From Ruminimicrobiellum sp045223915 (GTDB lineage Bacteria > Elusimicrobiota > Endomicrobiia > Endomicrobiales > Endomicrobiaceae), in contig JBGUZU010000018.1 in assembly GCA_045223915.1 (NCBI GenBank), forward strand, positions 16,054-80,053: a DNA stretch of 64,000 nucleotides, written 5' to 3'. A program made the position numbers and the translations under genes. The notes under the pieces are model-generated. The model saw nothing but the letters and a program-made list of their open reading frames with translations. It had not been told where the DNA came from and ran no database searches. Below are positions 25,508 through 34,748 of the stretch, piece by piece (the first letter of the stretch is position 1; the number at the start of each line of letters is the position of its first letter).

Positions 25508-27292
25508 ATGAAAAGAAGTTGTTATTGCGGTAAAGTTGATGAAAGTTTTATCGGTAAAGAAATTGTTGTAAGCGGTTGGGTACATTCAAGAAGAGACCAC
25601 GGCGGAGTTATTTTTATTGATTTAAGAGACAGAGAAGGTCTTGTTCAAATAGTTTTTCAGCCTGAAAAAAAAGAAATATTTGCTCAAGCGGAACATTTAA
25701 GAAGTGAATATGTTTTATCCGTAAAAGGCTTGGTTAGAAACAGGCCTGAAGGAACAGTTAACCCGAACATGTTTACAGGTAAAGTTGAAATAGTTGTAAA
25801 CGAGTTGGAAATAATAAATACAAGTCCTGTATTACCTTTGGAAGTTGATGATTATAAAGAAACTTCCGAAGAAATAAGATTAAAGTACAGATACCTTGAT
25901 TTAAGAAGACCGTCTTTCCAAAAGAATTTTATTTTAAGACATAAAATTTCACAAACGATAAGAGAGTATCTTAACAAAGAAGGTTTCTTGGAAATAGAGA
26001 CACCTTTCTTAACAAAATCTACTCCTGAAGGAGCAAGAGACTTTTTGGTTCCTGCAAGACTTGCACACGGATGTTTTTATGCATTACCTCAATCACCTCA
26101 GATATTTAAACAAATATTGATGGTTGCGGGTTTTGACAAATATTATCAAATAGCAAGATGTTTCAGAGATGAAGATTTAAGAGCAGACAGACAACTTGAA
26201 TTTACTCAGGTTGATATGGAAATGTCTTTTATCGACGAACAAGATATTATGACTATAGTTGAACAAATGCTTGCTAAAATATTTAAAGATGTTTTAGGTA
26301 AAGAAATACAAACACCGTTTTTAAGAATGCCTTACGATGAAGCAATGTTAAGATTCGGTTCGGATAAACCCGATACAAGATTTGCAATGGAAATAAAAGA
26401 TTTTACAAAAGAACTTGCAAATTGCGGCTTCGGAGTTTTTAAAAATGTTATAGCTAAAGGTAATGTTGTCAGAGGTCTTTGCATAACAGGCGGTGCAAAA
26501 TTTTCAAGATCCGAAATTGACGGACTTACAAAGTTTGTAGGTGAGTTCGGTGCAAAAGGCCTTGCATGGATGAAGATAACCGCTAACGGTGCAGAATCAA
26601 ATATAGTTAAATTTTTCACGAAAGAAGAAATAGATACAATAATAAGTAAACTCGAAGCTAAAGACGGAGATTTGGTGGTTTTCTTGGCTGATGAAGTTGA
26701 TATTGTTGCTCAAGGTCTCGGAGCGTTAAGATTAAAGATGGGTAAACAGTTAGGACTTATAGATAAGAATAAATTCAATTTCTTATGGGTAGTGGATTTC
26801 CCGTTATTTGCTTGGGATAAAGAAGAAAGAAGATGGGTTGCAAACCATCATCCGTTTACCGCAGTTAAGGATGAAGATGTAGATAAATTAACTCAAGAAA
26901 AAGCAGGCCAGGCTAAAGCCAGAGCTTACGATGTTATTTTGAACGGAGTTGAGCTCGGCGGAGGTTCTATAAGAATACATAAATCAGATATGCAATCAAA
27001 GGTATTTAATCTTTTAAATATTACCGAAGAATCCGCAAAAGAAAAATTCGGATTCTTGCTTGATGCATTAACTTACGGAGCACCTCCGCACGGCGGACTT
27101 GCAATCGGTTTTGACAGATTATGTGCATTGTTAATAGGGGAAGAATCTATAAGAGAAGTTATAGCTTTCCCGAAAACACAAAAAGCTATATGCCCTTTAT
27201 CAAATGCTCCGGCTGAAGTTGCCGAAAAGCAGTTGAGAGAATTAGGTATAAAAATTAATCAAAAAAAACAGGTTAACACAGAAGAAAAATAG
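25508..27292 (+). CDS. aspS: Aspartyl-tRNA synthetase
   Basis: A 594-residue class IIb synthetase of bacterial type. The N-terminal OB-fold anticodon-binding domain contains GWVHSRRDHGGVIFIDLRDR. The catalytic domain has motif 2 (RCFRDEDLRADRQLEFTQVD) and motif 3 (GGLAIGFDRLCALL). The bacterial GAD insertion domain lies between, which explains the length. It charges tRNA-Asp. If the genome lacks asparaginyl-tRNA synthetase, such an enzyme may also charge tRNA-Asn; this cannot be told here. The stop codon overlaps the GTG of the next gene by one base. Confidence 0.97.
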   Translation: MKRSCYCGKVDESFIGKEIVVSGWVHSRRDHGGVIFIDLRDREGLVQIVFQPEKKEIFAQAEHLRSEYVLSVKGLVRNRPEGTVNPNMFTGKVEIVVNELEIINTSPVLPLEVDDYKETSEEIRLKYRYLDLRRPSFQKNFILRHKISQTIREYLNKEGFLEIETPFLTKSTPEGARDFLVPARLAHGCFYALPQSPQIFKQILMVAGFDKYYQIARCFRDEDLRADRQLEFTQVDMEMSFIDEQDIMTIVEQMLAKIFKDVLGKEIQTPFLRMPYDEAMLRFGSDKPDTRFAMEIKDFTKELANCGFGVFKNVIAKGNVVRGLCITGGAKFSRSEIDGLTKFVGEFGAKGLAWMKITANGAESNIVKFFTKEEIDTIISKLEAKDGDLVVFLADEVDIVAQGLGALRLKMGKQLGLIDKNKFNFLWVVDFPLFAWDKEERRWVANHHPFTAVKDEDVDKLTQEKAGQAKARAYDVILNGVELGGGSIRIHKSDMQSKVFNLLNITEESAKEKFGFLLDALTYGAPPHGGLAIGFDRLCALLIGEESIREVIAFPKTQKAICPLSNAPAEVAEKQLRELGIKINQKKQVNTEEK

Positions 27293-28767
27293 TGAAAACT
27301 TTAAGAAATTGGTTAAAATCAAAGATAAGAAATTTTCTGTTGTTTTTAATAAAACAATTGGATAATGATGTTCCTATTGTTCCTCAAATAAGATTGTCTG
27401 GTGACAATATATTTAAAAAAGAAATAAATGTCCCGATACCATTAACTATAATAGTTTCTTTTCTTTGTATTTATTTTATGTTGGTAATGCAAACTACAGT
27501 AAATTATTTGGAAATGGTCGGTGTGTTTGTAGCTCTTTTATCTATATTTGCTTTTGTTATTTTTTATTTTAAATATGAAGCAAGTAAAATAAATTTAGAT
27601 AGTATTAAAGTCTTAATAATATCTTTTATCACGGTAGTTTCATTGTTATCATTCCAAGTTTATACAAGTTTAATGTCTCAAATTTCTTTTCCGTTGTCGG
27701 CATTTACTGTTTTATTAGCTTTATTAGTGTCCGTTAGAGTAAGTGTTGTATACACTTTTACAATGGTAATATTTTTTATTTTAATAAATGATTTTTCAAT
27801 AATAGTTCCTTTGTTTCATATTGCCGGAGGGTTGGTATCGGTAATAAATGTAAGAAAAATAAGAAGCAGAACAGGTTTTACAAGGGTAGGAATAAATATA
27901 TTTTTTGCAATGCTTGTTCCTTTGATGGTTTTTTATTTCTTTAACGTTTTAACTCTTGATGAAACAATAGAAAACATTGCTTATGTCGCGATGAATGCCG
28001 CTTTATCGGTACTTGTAATATTGGCATTGCTTCCTATTTTTGAAACTTTGTTTTCAAGAACAACAAATATAAAACTTATAGAACTTTCGGATTTTAACAG
28101 TCCGTTACTAAAAAGACTTATGGAAGAAGCTCCCGGTACATATCACCACAGTTTGATGACAGCGTCAATCGCGGGAAATGCTGCCGAAGCTATAGGGGAA
28201 AATGCGTTGCTTGCAAGAGTTTGTGCTTATTATCATGATATAGGTAAACTAAAAAATCCGGAATATTTTATAGAAAATCAAAACGGTGCAAAAAATCCTC
28301 ATGATGAAATTTCTCCGTCAATGTCGGGTTTGGTGTTGGTATCTCATGTTAAAGATGGTGTTGCTTTGGCTAAACAATATAATATAGACAAAGTTATAAT
28401 TGATGCCATAAATCAACATCATGGTACATCTTTGATACAGTACTTTTATTATAAAGCATTGGAAAAAGACAGCAGTGTTAATGAACAAGATTTCAGATAT
28501 CCCGGTCAAAAACCTACAACAAAAATTGCAGCAATACTTATGATATCGGATTCCGTGGAAGCTATATCAAGAACCTTAAAAGAAACTTCAGCGGGAAAGC
28601 TTAAAGAAACGGTGGAAAAAGTTATAAATAATAAATTTGCCGACGGGCAGTTTTCTGATTGTCCGATAACATTAAAAGATTTGTTTGAAATATCCGAAAG
28701 TGTTACAAACACTTTGTGTTCTATATATCATGCTAGAATAGAGTATAAGACAGGTAATAAAAAATAA
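27292..28767 (+). CDS. Seven-helix HD-domain phosphohydrolase, PgpH-like
   Basis: Starting at GTG 27292, which overlaps the aspS stop, the 491-residue protein has about seven hydrophobic helices (residues 45-250) and then a cytosolic HD domain. The metal ligands are in TYHHSLM, YYHDIGK, NQHHGTS and SDSVEA. PgpH proteins hydrolyse cyclic di-AMP. The usual order pgpH-ybeY-corC is kept downstream. Compared with Firmicutes PgpH (about 700 residues) it lacks the large extracellular 7TMR-HDED domain, so any external sensing must differ. No diadenylate cyclase is in the window, so the substrate is inferred from family. Confidence 0.85.
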   Translation: MKTLRNWLKSKIRNFLLFLIKQLDNDVPIVPQIRLSGDNIFKKEINVPIPLTIIVSFLCIYFMLVMQTTVNYLEMVGVFVALLSIFAFVIFYFKYEASKINLDSIKVLIISFITVVSLLSFQVYTSLMSQISFPLSAFTVLLALLVSVRVSVVYTFTMVIFFILINDFSIIVPLFHIAGGLVSVINVRKIRSRTGFTRVGINIFFAMLVPLMVFYFFNVLTLDETIENIAYVAMNAALSVLVILALLPIFETLFSRTTNIKLIELSDFNSPLLKRLMEEAPGTYHHSLMTASIAGNAAEAIGENALLARVCAYYHDIGKLKNPEYFIENQNGAKNPHDEISPSMSGLVLVSHVKDGVALAKQYNIDKVIIDAINQHHGTSLIQYFYYKALEKDSSVNEQDFRYPGQKPTTKIAAILMISDSVEAISRTLKETSAGKLKETVEKVINNKFADGQFSDCPITLKDLFEISESVTNTLCSIYHARIEYKTGNKK

Positions 28768-28769
28768 TT

Positions 28770-29183
28770 ATGAAACAAAAAGAACTTATATTTACGGGCT
28801 TTGATAAAAAGATAATTCCGCTAATGAAAAAAACTGCGGAGTTTGCTTTAAAGTATGAAAAAGTAAAACAATACAATATAAGTTTTACAATGGTAAGTGA
28901 TATCGACATAAAAAAAATGAACAGAAAGTACAGAAAAGTTAACAGAATAACCGATGTCATTTCTTTTCTTGTGGATAAAGCTCTTTTTATGGGCGACATT
29001 TATATATCGGATAACAGACCTAAAAAAAATGCAAAGAAATACGGTTTTTCTTACGAACAGGAGTTATGTTATCTTGTAATACATTCAATTTTACATTTGG
29101 AAGGATATACTGATTATACTCCGGAAAACAAAAAGAAGATGTTTTCCAAACAGGATAAAATATTCAAATGTATATTTTCTTAG
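28770..29183 (+). CDS. ybeY: Endoribonuclease/rRNA maturation factor YbeY, altered metal site
   Basis: The 137-residue protein has the family segments RKVNRITDVISFL and MGDIYIS. YbeY matures 16S rRNA and takes part in ribosome quality control through a zinc site of three His (HxxxHxxxxxH). Here the segment reads HSILHLEGYTDY: the first two His are present, but the position of the third is Asp. Asp can ligate zinc, so activity may be kept. Position between the PgpH-like gene and CNNM/CBS genes is the common bacterial order, which supports the identification. It overlaps the next gene by 16 bases. Confidence 0.88.
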   Translation: MKQKELIFTGFDKKIIPLMKKTAEFALKYEKVKQYNISFTMVSDIDIKKMNRKYRKVNRITDVISFLVDKALFMGDIYISDNRPKKNAKKYGFSYEQELCYLVIHSILHLEGYTDYTPENKKKMFSKQDKIFKCIFS

Positions 29184-30169
29184 AAATACTTTTATTAGCC
29201 TTTTTTTTAATGCTTTCGGCTTTTTGGTCGGCATCCGAAATAGCATTGAATAGTCTATCCAGATACAGAGTAAAAAAACTTATAGTCCTAAAAAAATCAA
29301 TAGCAGAACCATTGTTAAGATGGCTTAACAGTCCTTACTATTTGTTAACGGTTATATTGACGGGTAATGTTTTATCCGATATGATGGTGAGTTTCTTGTT
29401 TAGTTCATTAGCTGTTACGATTTTTTATATGGTAAACAGAAATGTTTTAGATGTTATTACATGGATAGTTGCAACATTTACAGTTTTGATAATAGGTGAA
29501 ATTACACCGAAAATTTATAGCAGGGCAAATTCACAAAAAGTAGCATTGTTAACAGTTCCGTTACTTTCACAAATAGAACATGTTACAAAACCTTTCCTTT
29601 ATCCGATAATGAAAATATTGGACTTAATGTTTAATAAAGATGATGAAAAAGATAAGTATCCGGCTCTTACCAGAGAGGAAGTCGAGACTTTAATTTCCGA
29701 AGCCGACAAACAAGGTATTTTCGATAAAAACATAAGTACAATGTTGGAAAAATCAGTCGGCTTTACGGAAACTATTGCCGTAAAGATAATGACACCGTTT
29801 AAAGATATAGAAGCAGTAAATTTCGATGATGATAACGAAAAGTTTATAGATATGATAGTTGAAACTGCAAGAAGCAGAGTTCCTGTTTATAAAGGAACAA
29901 AAGAAAATATTATAGGGTATGTTCATATTAACGATATTTTATGGTTGTGGAAAGAGAATAAAGAAAATCTTATAAAAAAATCCATTAAACCTGCATATTT
30001 TATAAGTCCTGATAAAAAAATAAGTGAATTGTTAAAAGAATTACAGGAAGGAACAACGCACATAGCTTTTGTAAAAAACAAGAAAGACAGAATAATAGGT
30101 ATGGTAACGTTGGAAGATATAGTCGAGGAAATAGTCGGCGAAATACTCGACGAATATGATGAAGAATAG
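29168..30169 (+). CDS. CNNM/CBS-domain membrane protein (HlyC/CorC family)
   Basis: A 333-residue protein. The N-terminal CNNM (DUF21) domain has three to four hydrophobic helices and the FWSASEIALNSLSRYRVKK segment. Two CBS domains follow (for example RSRVPVYKGTKENIIGYVHI and DRIIGMVTLEDIVEEIVGEI). CNNM proteins are linked to magnesium or cobalt transport, the CBS pair binding adenine nucleotides. The C-terminal CorC_HlyC domain is missing: the chain ends at DEYDEE directly after the CBS pair. The start overlaps ybeY and a paralogue follows after 6 bases. Confidence 0.88.
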   Translation: MYIFLEILLLAFFLMLSAFWSASEIALNSLSRYRVKKLIVLKKSIAEPLLRWLNSPYYLLTVILTGNVLSDMMVSFLFSSLAVTIFYMVNRNVLDVITWIVATFTVLIIGEITPKIYSRANSQKVALLTVPLLSQIEHVTKPFLYPIMKILDLMFNKDDEKDKYPALTREEVETLISEADKQGIFDKNISTMLEKSVGFTETIAVKIMTPFKDIEAVNFDDDNEKFIDMIVETARSRVPVYKGTKENIIGYVHINDILWLWKENKENLIKKSIKPAYFISPDKKISELLKELQEGTTHIAFVKNKKDRIIGMVTLEDIVEEIVGEILDEYDEE

Positions 30170-30175
30170 GAAAAA

Positions 30176-31432
30176 ATGGTACAGATAATTATAAAATTTA
30201 TAATCTTTTTGGTATTTATGTTTTCAGCGGCATTTTTTTCCGCTGCTGAAACTGCGATAACCAGCCTTACAAGTTCAAATATAAGAAGAATGAAAGAGAG
30301 ATATAATAAATTGTACAAATACATTGCTTATTGGGAACAGTATCCCGATGATGTAATTACCACAATGATAGTATGGATGAATCTATCGGTTGTCGCAATC
30401 GGAGTTTCAACAACTTCTATGGGGCTTGATATTATAGCAAGATATCACTTGGATAAAGCTTTATGGATAAGCATAATTCCGGTAATAGCCATAGTTGTAA
30501 CATTGATATTTACAAACCTTATACCTAAAGCTTTCGGCAGATATCAGGCAGACAAATTTGCAATAAAATGTTTACCGATAGTCATAAAGTTTACGTCCAT
30601 AACAAGGCACTTAAATATATTTTTGGTTTCTATTTCCAACGACATTCTTAAAGTTGTCGGAAGACGAACGCAGGAACCGAAATTAATACAACCGGATGAA
30701 GTGGAATTCTTATTATCTAACGAAAACGTATCTCCGCTGTCAAAAACATCAAGGAGCATTATTAACAGAATTATAGAATTTAGAAAAACAAAAATTACTC
30801 AAGTTATGATATCAAAATCCGAAATTTTGGCTGTAAATATCGAACAACCGAGAGAAAAGTTAATGAATGAAATTATAGATACACAATTTTCAAGGGTTCC
30901 GGTATATAGAGATTCCATAGATAATATTATCGGAATAGTTACGGCAAAAGATATTGCAATGGCATGGAGGAACGGAGAAGTTTTGGCAATAGAAGACTTG
31001 ATAAGACCGGTATATTATGTTCCGGAAACCGCATATGTAAAACAGATTTTGACTGAATTTAAAAAAGGTAAAGATCATATGGCAATAGTTGTAGATGAAT
31101 TCGGTTCTACCATAGGCCTTGTAACAATGGAAGATTTACTTGAAGAGATTGTCGGCGAGGTGTGGGATGAATACGATGAAAAAGACGGTAATATAAAGAT
31201 GTTAACCGACGGTAAATATTTAATAAACGGATATGAATCAATATCGGATGTAAACGATGAATTAAAACTTAATATTCCCGAAAATCATTTTTCTACAATA
31301 AACGGTTGGGTGTTGGAACATTTCGGATATATTCCTAAAAGATACGAAAAATTTACATGGAACAATTTGGAAGTTGAAATAGAAAGTGTGGAACCTAAAA
31401 AAGTTAAAAGAATTATTTTAAAGATAAAATAA
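30176..31432 (+). CDS. CNNM/CBS-domain membrane protein with CorC_HlyC domain
   Basis: A 418-residue paralogue of the preceding protein, complete for the family. It has an N-terminal CNNM membrane domain (FSAAETAITSLTSSNIRRMK), two CBS domains (FSRVPVYRDSIDNIIGIVTA; STIGLVTMEDLLEEIVGEVW) and an 80-residue C-terminal CorC_HlyC domain (from about residue 340, KYLINGYESISDVNDEL). The two tandem paralogues could form a heteromer in which only this one supplies the C-terminal domain; that is inference. recO follows after one base, so it belongs to the same operon. Confidence 0.9.
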   Translation: MVQIIIKFIIFLVFMFSAAFFSAAETAITSLTSSNIRRMKERYNKLYKYIAYWEQYPDDVITTMIVWMNLSVVAIGVSTTSMGLDIIARYHLDKALWISIIPVIAIVVTLIFTNLIPKAFGRYQADKFAIKCLPIVIKFTSITRHLNIFLVSISNDILKVVGRRTQEPKLIQPDEVEFLLSNENVSPLSKTSRSIINRIIEFRKTKITQVMISKSEILAVNIEQPREKLMNEIIDTQFSRVPVYRDSIDNIIGIVTAKDIAMAWRNGEVLAIEDLIRPVYYVPETAYVKQILTEFKKGKDHMAIVVDEFGSTIGLVTMEDLLEEIVGEVWDEYDEKDGNIKMLTDGKYLINGYESISDVNDELKLNIPENHFSTINGWVLEHFGYIPKRYEKFTWNNLEVEIESVEPKKVKRIILKIK

Positions 31433-31433
31433 A

Positions 31434-32099
31434 ATGTATTACAACATAAAAGCATTAATACTTAATACAAAGTTGGCTTCCGAGGCAGACAAAGTTATTA
31501 CCGCTTATACGGATAAGTGGGGAAAAATTTATGCTATTGTCCCGAGTGCCAAAAAAATAGTTGCAAAACTTAATGCAGCTACCGAACCGATTACCGAAAG
31601 TGAGTTGATAATTTATCAAACTTCACAATATTCAAGACCTACGGTAACAGGTGCAAGAATTTTAAATAATAATACACAAGTTAAGCAAGACTTCCATCGT
31701 AATCTGTTAGCTTTTTATGTTTGTGAGATAACGGACAAGTTTGCGCCCATGCATTTGCCTAATGCAAAAAAATATGATCTTATAACAAGAACATGGAGCT
31801 TGCTTGCAACATCAAAAATACCTTTAAGAGTTTTGACAGCATTTTCTCTAAGATTATTAAAAATATCCGGTTATAGTATGGTTGATTATTTGAAAAGAAA
31901 TTATTCAAACATAAAGAAAGAGGATATTTTATATTTAAAAAAAATTGCTAATTGTTCCGGTGATTCGTTGGATATAATTGAAGAATTTGAAAATACTGAC
32001 GATAAAGTTATGTGGAATTATGTGGAAAGTTACATCAAAACATATGTGTCTCAACCTGCTGTCGGTGTATTTCTAAAAAAAATCAATTATATAAATTGA
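31434..32099 (+). CDS. recO: DNA repair protein RecO
   Basis: A 221-residue protein starting with the RecO OB-fold (YYNIKALILNTKLASEADKV, then WGKIYAIVPSAKK). A helical C-terminal part follows, with a single CSGD and without a clear four-Cys zinc motif. RecO works with RecR to load RecA on SSB-coated single-stranded DNA. Identity rests mainly on the N-terminal pattern and length. Its place at the end of a ybeY-CNNM operon is common for recO. No ribosome site is obvious, so translational coupling is likely. Confidence 0.85.
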   Translation: MYYNIKALILNTKLASEADKVITAYTDKWGKIYAIVPSAKKIVAKLNAATEPITESELIIYQTSQYSRPTVTGARILNNNTQVKQDFHRNLLAFYVCEITDKFAPMHLPNAKKYDLITRTWSLLATSKIPLRVLTAFSLRLLKISGYSMVDYLKRNYSNIKKEDILYLKKIANCSGDSLDIIEEFENTDDKVMWNYVESYIKTYVSQPAVGVFLKKINYIN

Positions 32100-32162
32100 T
32101 GGTGTTGTAAATTTTATGATAAAATTATAAACTATCTCTTACAAAGATATTGGGAGTTTAGT

Positions 32163-33332
32163 ATGAAAATACAAAAAATTTTGGTTTTATTTTTGATTGC
32201 ATGTATGCCTATTGTTATTTCATGCAAAGGTGATTATTTTGATAAGGCTGTAGCGTATCAAAATGATGGCGAATATGAAAAAGCAATAGATTTTTATAAT
32301 AGGGCAATAAGCGAGAATGATCATGTTGCCGATTCCGAAAAAAATGTTGGAGATATTTATTTCTTGCATGATCAGTATGAATATGCTTTTTCGTGTTACG
32401 AAAGAGCAATGGAAGCTGTTTCGCCTGAAGCAATGGATACTACAATAAAACTCGGTTCTTTCGGTGACGCATCCGTGAGAAAATTGGCTGCACAAACTCT
32501 TTCTAATATTAAGAATCAAAAAGCACAAAATATTATATTTAAGAAATTGGTAGAAGTGTTAAATTCGAATGAAGAAAATAAAATTATAGATGCTCTTGAA
32601 ATGATGTTGCAATTTGAGAGAGATCTTTCTCCTATAGCAAATGATTTAATAGCATTATTAGATAGTGAAAATATTGTAATAAAACAAAAAGCCTTACTTG
32701 TTTTGCCTAAAGTTGCTGAAGTAGCTTGTAATGATGAAGAATGTTTTAAAAAAATAATCGGCTATTTGAGTCAAGGTAATGAAATATTAAAAACTTCCGC
32801 AATAGAATGTTTAGGTAATATGCAAAAATATGCAAAAAAAGCTTTGCCGGATCTTGTTGCTATTGCTGTAGATGATGTATTCAATAAAGAGCAGGCATTA
32901 AATGCCATCGGACAAATCGGTGCACCTACCAAGGAACAGGCAGCAAAAATGTATTCTGCCTTAAAAGATAAACCAAATGAAATAAAAATGAAATTTTTGG
33001 ATATATTTGAAGATATGTCATCAAAAGATGATGCTGTTAAAGAATATGTCCCTTATGTTTTGATGTTTTTGAAGTATAATGATTTAACAATCAAACAAAA
33101 AACAAGAACCGTTTTGACCAAGATAGGTAAAGCTTCTCCGGAAGCGGTTCCGGCACTTATTGATTTGTTGCAAGATAGTAACAATGAAATAGTTTCAAGA
33201 TCAATTTATGAACTTGGCGATTTGGGGAAAGCAGCTTCCGATGCGGTAGAACCGTTGAAAAAAATAATAGCAACGACTCAAGATAAAGATATTAAGAAGA
33301 TAGCAAGTGATGCTTTACAAAAAATTCAGTAA
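32163..33332 (+). CDS. TPR/HEAT-repeat lipoprotein
   Basis: The 389-residue protein has a signal peptide with a lipobox (VISC), then two TPR-like units (DKAVAYQNDGEYEKAIDFYNRA; SCYERAMEA), and from about residue 95 a series of HEAT-like helix pairs (EVLNSNEENKIIDALEMMLQ; IIGYLSQGNEILKTSAIECL; PALIDLLQDSNNEIVSRSIY). This suggests an envelope-anchored scaffold that binds other proteins. No enzymatic motif is seen and I do not recognise a named family. GGGAGT precedes the ATG. It is followed by its own terminator, so it is transcribed alone or at the end of the recO operon. Confidence 0.8.
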   Translation: MKIQKILVLFLIACMPIVISCKGDYFDKAVAYQNDGEYEKAIDFYNRAISENDHVADSEKNVGDIYFLHDQYEYAFSCYERAMEAVSPEAMDTTIKLGSFGDASVRKLAAQTLSNIKNQKAQNIIFKKLVEVLNSNEENKIIDALEMMLQFERDLSPIANDLIALLDSENIVIKQKALLVLPKVAEVACNDEECFKKIIGYLSQGNEILKTSAIECLGNMQKYAKKALPDLVAIAVDDVFNKEQALNAIGQIGAPTKEQAAKMYSALKDKPNEIKMKFLDIFEDMSSKDDAVKEYVPYVLMFLKYNDLTIKQKTRTVLTKIGKASPEAVPALIDLLQDSNNEIVSRSIYELGDLGKAASDAVEPLKKIIATTQDKDIKKIASDALQKIQ

Positions 33333-33358
33333 TTAAAAGTTGCGATATTTTGAAAAAG

Positions 33359-33398
33359 GAACTATCTTATTATAAATAACAAGATAGTTCTTTTTTTT
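33359..33398 (+). terminator. Terminator after the HEAT-repeat gene
   Basis: Perfect 10-bp stem GAACTATCTT / AAGATAGTTC (33359-33368 with 33381-33390) and eight T. The LOG-family gene starts 15 bases later and must have its promoter inside or before this hairpin, or be reached by read-through. Confidence 0.9.
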
Positions 33399-33412
33399 AA
33401 GGATAAAAAATA

Positions 33413-33982
33413 ATGACAAAAAAAATATGTGTATTTTGCGGTTCAAACAGCGGATATAACAAAATATATGCCGATGTTGCAAAACAATTTGCAAGAGAAA
33501 TAGTTAAAAATGATATGACACTTGTTTATGGCGGTGGTAAAGTCGGTATTATGGGAATAATTTCAAAAGAAATTATGGATAACGGCGGTAAAGTTATAGG
33601 CGTTATACCGGAATTTTTAAACGATATGAATCTTGGGAGCAAAAACTTAACGGAAATGAAAGTTGTGTCCGATATGCATGTAAGAAAAAAAACAATGTAC
33701 GAAATATCGGATTATTTTGTTGCATTGCCCGGCGGAATAGGAACATTTGAAGAAATAACCGAAATAATAACTTGGAAGCAATTAAATATTCATAATAAAC
33801 CGGTAGCTATTTTGAATATAAATAATTTTTATGATAACTACATAAATTTATTACAGAAATCGGTAGACGAAGGTTTTATGAAACAAATTCATGTAAGTAA
33901 TATTATAGTTGAATCGGATTGTATTAGGCTTATAGATAGATTAAAATCCGCAAAAGATAAACAAGAACTAAAGTTTATATAA
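33413..33982 (+). CDS. LOG-family nucleotide 5'-monophosphate phosphoribohydrolase
   Basis: The 189-residue protein has the Rossmann-like fold of the LOG family, long misnamed lysine decarboxylase. It contains VYGGGKVGIMG and the signature PGGIGTFEE, with the catalytic Arg/Glu pair expected around VRKKTMYE and FEEITEIITW. Members hydrolyse adenosine or cytokinin ribotides to base and ribose 5-phosphate. The physiological substrate in bacteria is often unclear, and nothing nearby narrows it. Length is usual for bacterial members. AAGGA lies upstream of the start. Confidence 0.9.
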   Translation: MTKKICVFCGSNSGYNKIYADVAKQFAREIVKNDMTLVYGGGKVGIMGIISKEIMDNGGKVIGVIPEFLNDMNLGSKNLTEMKVVSDMHVRKKTMYEISDYFVALPGGIGTFEEITEIITWKQLNIHNKPVAILNINNFYDNYINLLQKSVDEGFMKQIHVSNIIVESDCIRLIDRLKSAKDKQELKFI

Positions 33983-33989
33983 GGTTAAA

Positions 33990-34748
33990 ATGTTTATAGA
34001 AAGTATTCATAATGATATTATTAAATTGGTAGTTTCTTTAAAAGAAAAGAAAAACAGAGATGAAAAATCTTTATTTGTAGTTGAAGGATTTAAACAAGTA
34101 TCCGAAATTCCAAAAGATTGGAAAATAAAGTTTATTTTAGCTACGGAAAAATATAAAGATTTTAATACCGATAAACTTTATATAACGACGGAAAAAATAT
34201 TTAAGAAAATATCGGATACCAAAACTCCGCAAGAGATATTGGCTGTTGTAGAAAAGAAAAAGATAGATACGGAAACAGTTTTATCCAATAAAGGAATTTT
34301 TGTAGTAATAGATACATTGCAAGATCCCGGAAATATGGGTACAATTATAAGAACGGCGGAATCTTTCGGATGTAAAGGAATATTTATATCGAAAAATTCC
34401 GCAGATGTTTACAGTGATAAAGTAGTTCGTTCGACAATGGGAGCAATCTTTAATATACCTGTAGTTCAAGAGTGCGATATTGTTTCTTTAGTGTCGGTAA
34501 TGAAACAGAAACAGATAAAAACTTATGCTTTTTCGCTTGATACAAACAATATGTTGTCGACTTTTAAATTTGAAAATAATGTTGCTTTGATAATCGGTAA
34601 CGAATCTAAAGGAATAAATAAAAATATTTTAGATATTGTCGACGATAAGATAAAAATAGATATGTGGGGAAAATCTCAATCTTTAAATGCTGCGGTTGCT
34701 TGTTCGGTTGCAATATACGAGATTTCAAAACAGTTAAATGGAAAATAA
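33990..34748 (+). CDS. SpoU/TrmH-family RNA 2'-O-methyltransferase
   Basis: The 252-residue protein has an N-terminal RNA-binding substrate domain (about residues 1-95) and a C-terminal SPOUT methyltransferase. The three SpoU motifs are visible: DTLQDPGNMGTIIRTAESFG (1), NVALIIGNESKGINKNIL (2) and MWGKSQSLNAAVACSVAIYE (3). These form the trefoil-knot SAM site and catalytic Arg. It methylates a ribose in rRNA or tRNA; the exact target cannot be inferred. It is 7 bases after the LOG gene and overlaps the next gene by 11 bases. Confidence 0.92.
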   Translation: MFIESIHNDIIKLVVSLKEKKNRDEKSLFVVEGFKQVSEIPKDWKIKFILATEKYKDFNTDKLYITTEKIFKKISDTKTPQEILAVVEKKKIDTETVLSNKGIFVVIDTLQDPGNMGTIIRTAESFGCKGIFISKNSADVYSDKVVRSTMGAIFNIPVVQECDIVSLVSVMKQKQIKTYAFSLDTNNMLSTFKFENNVALIIGNESKGINKNILDIVDDKIKIDMWGKSQSLNAAVACSVAIYEISKQLNGK

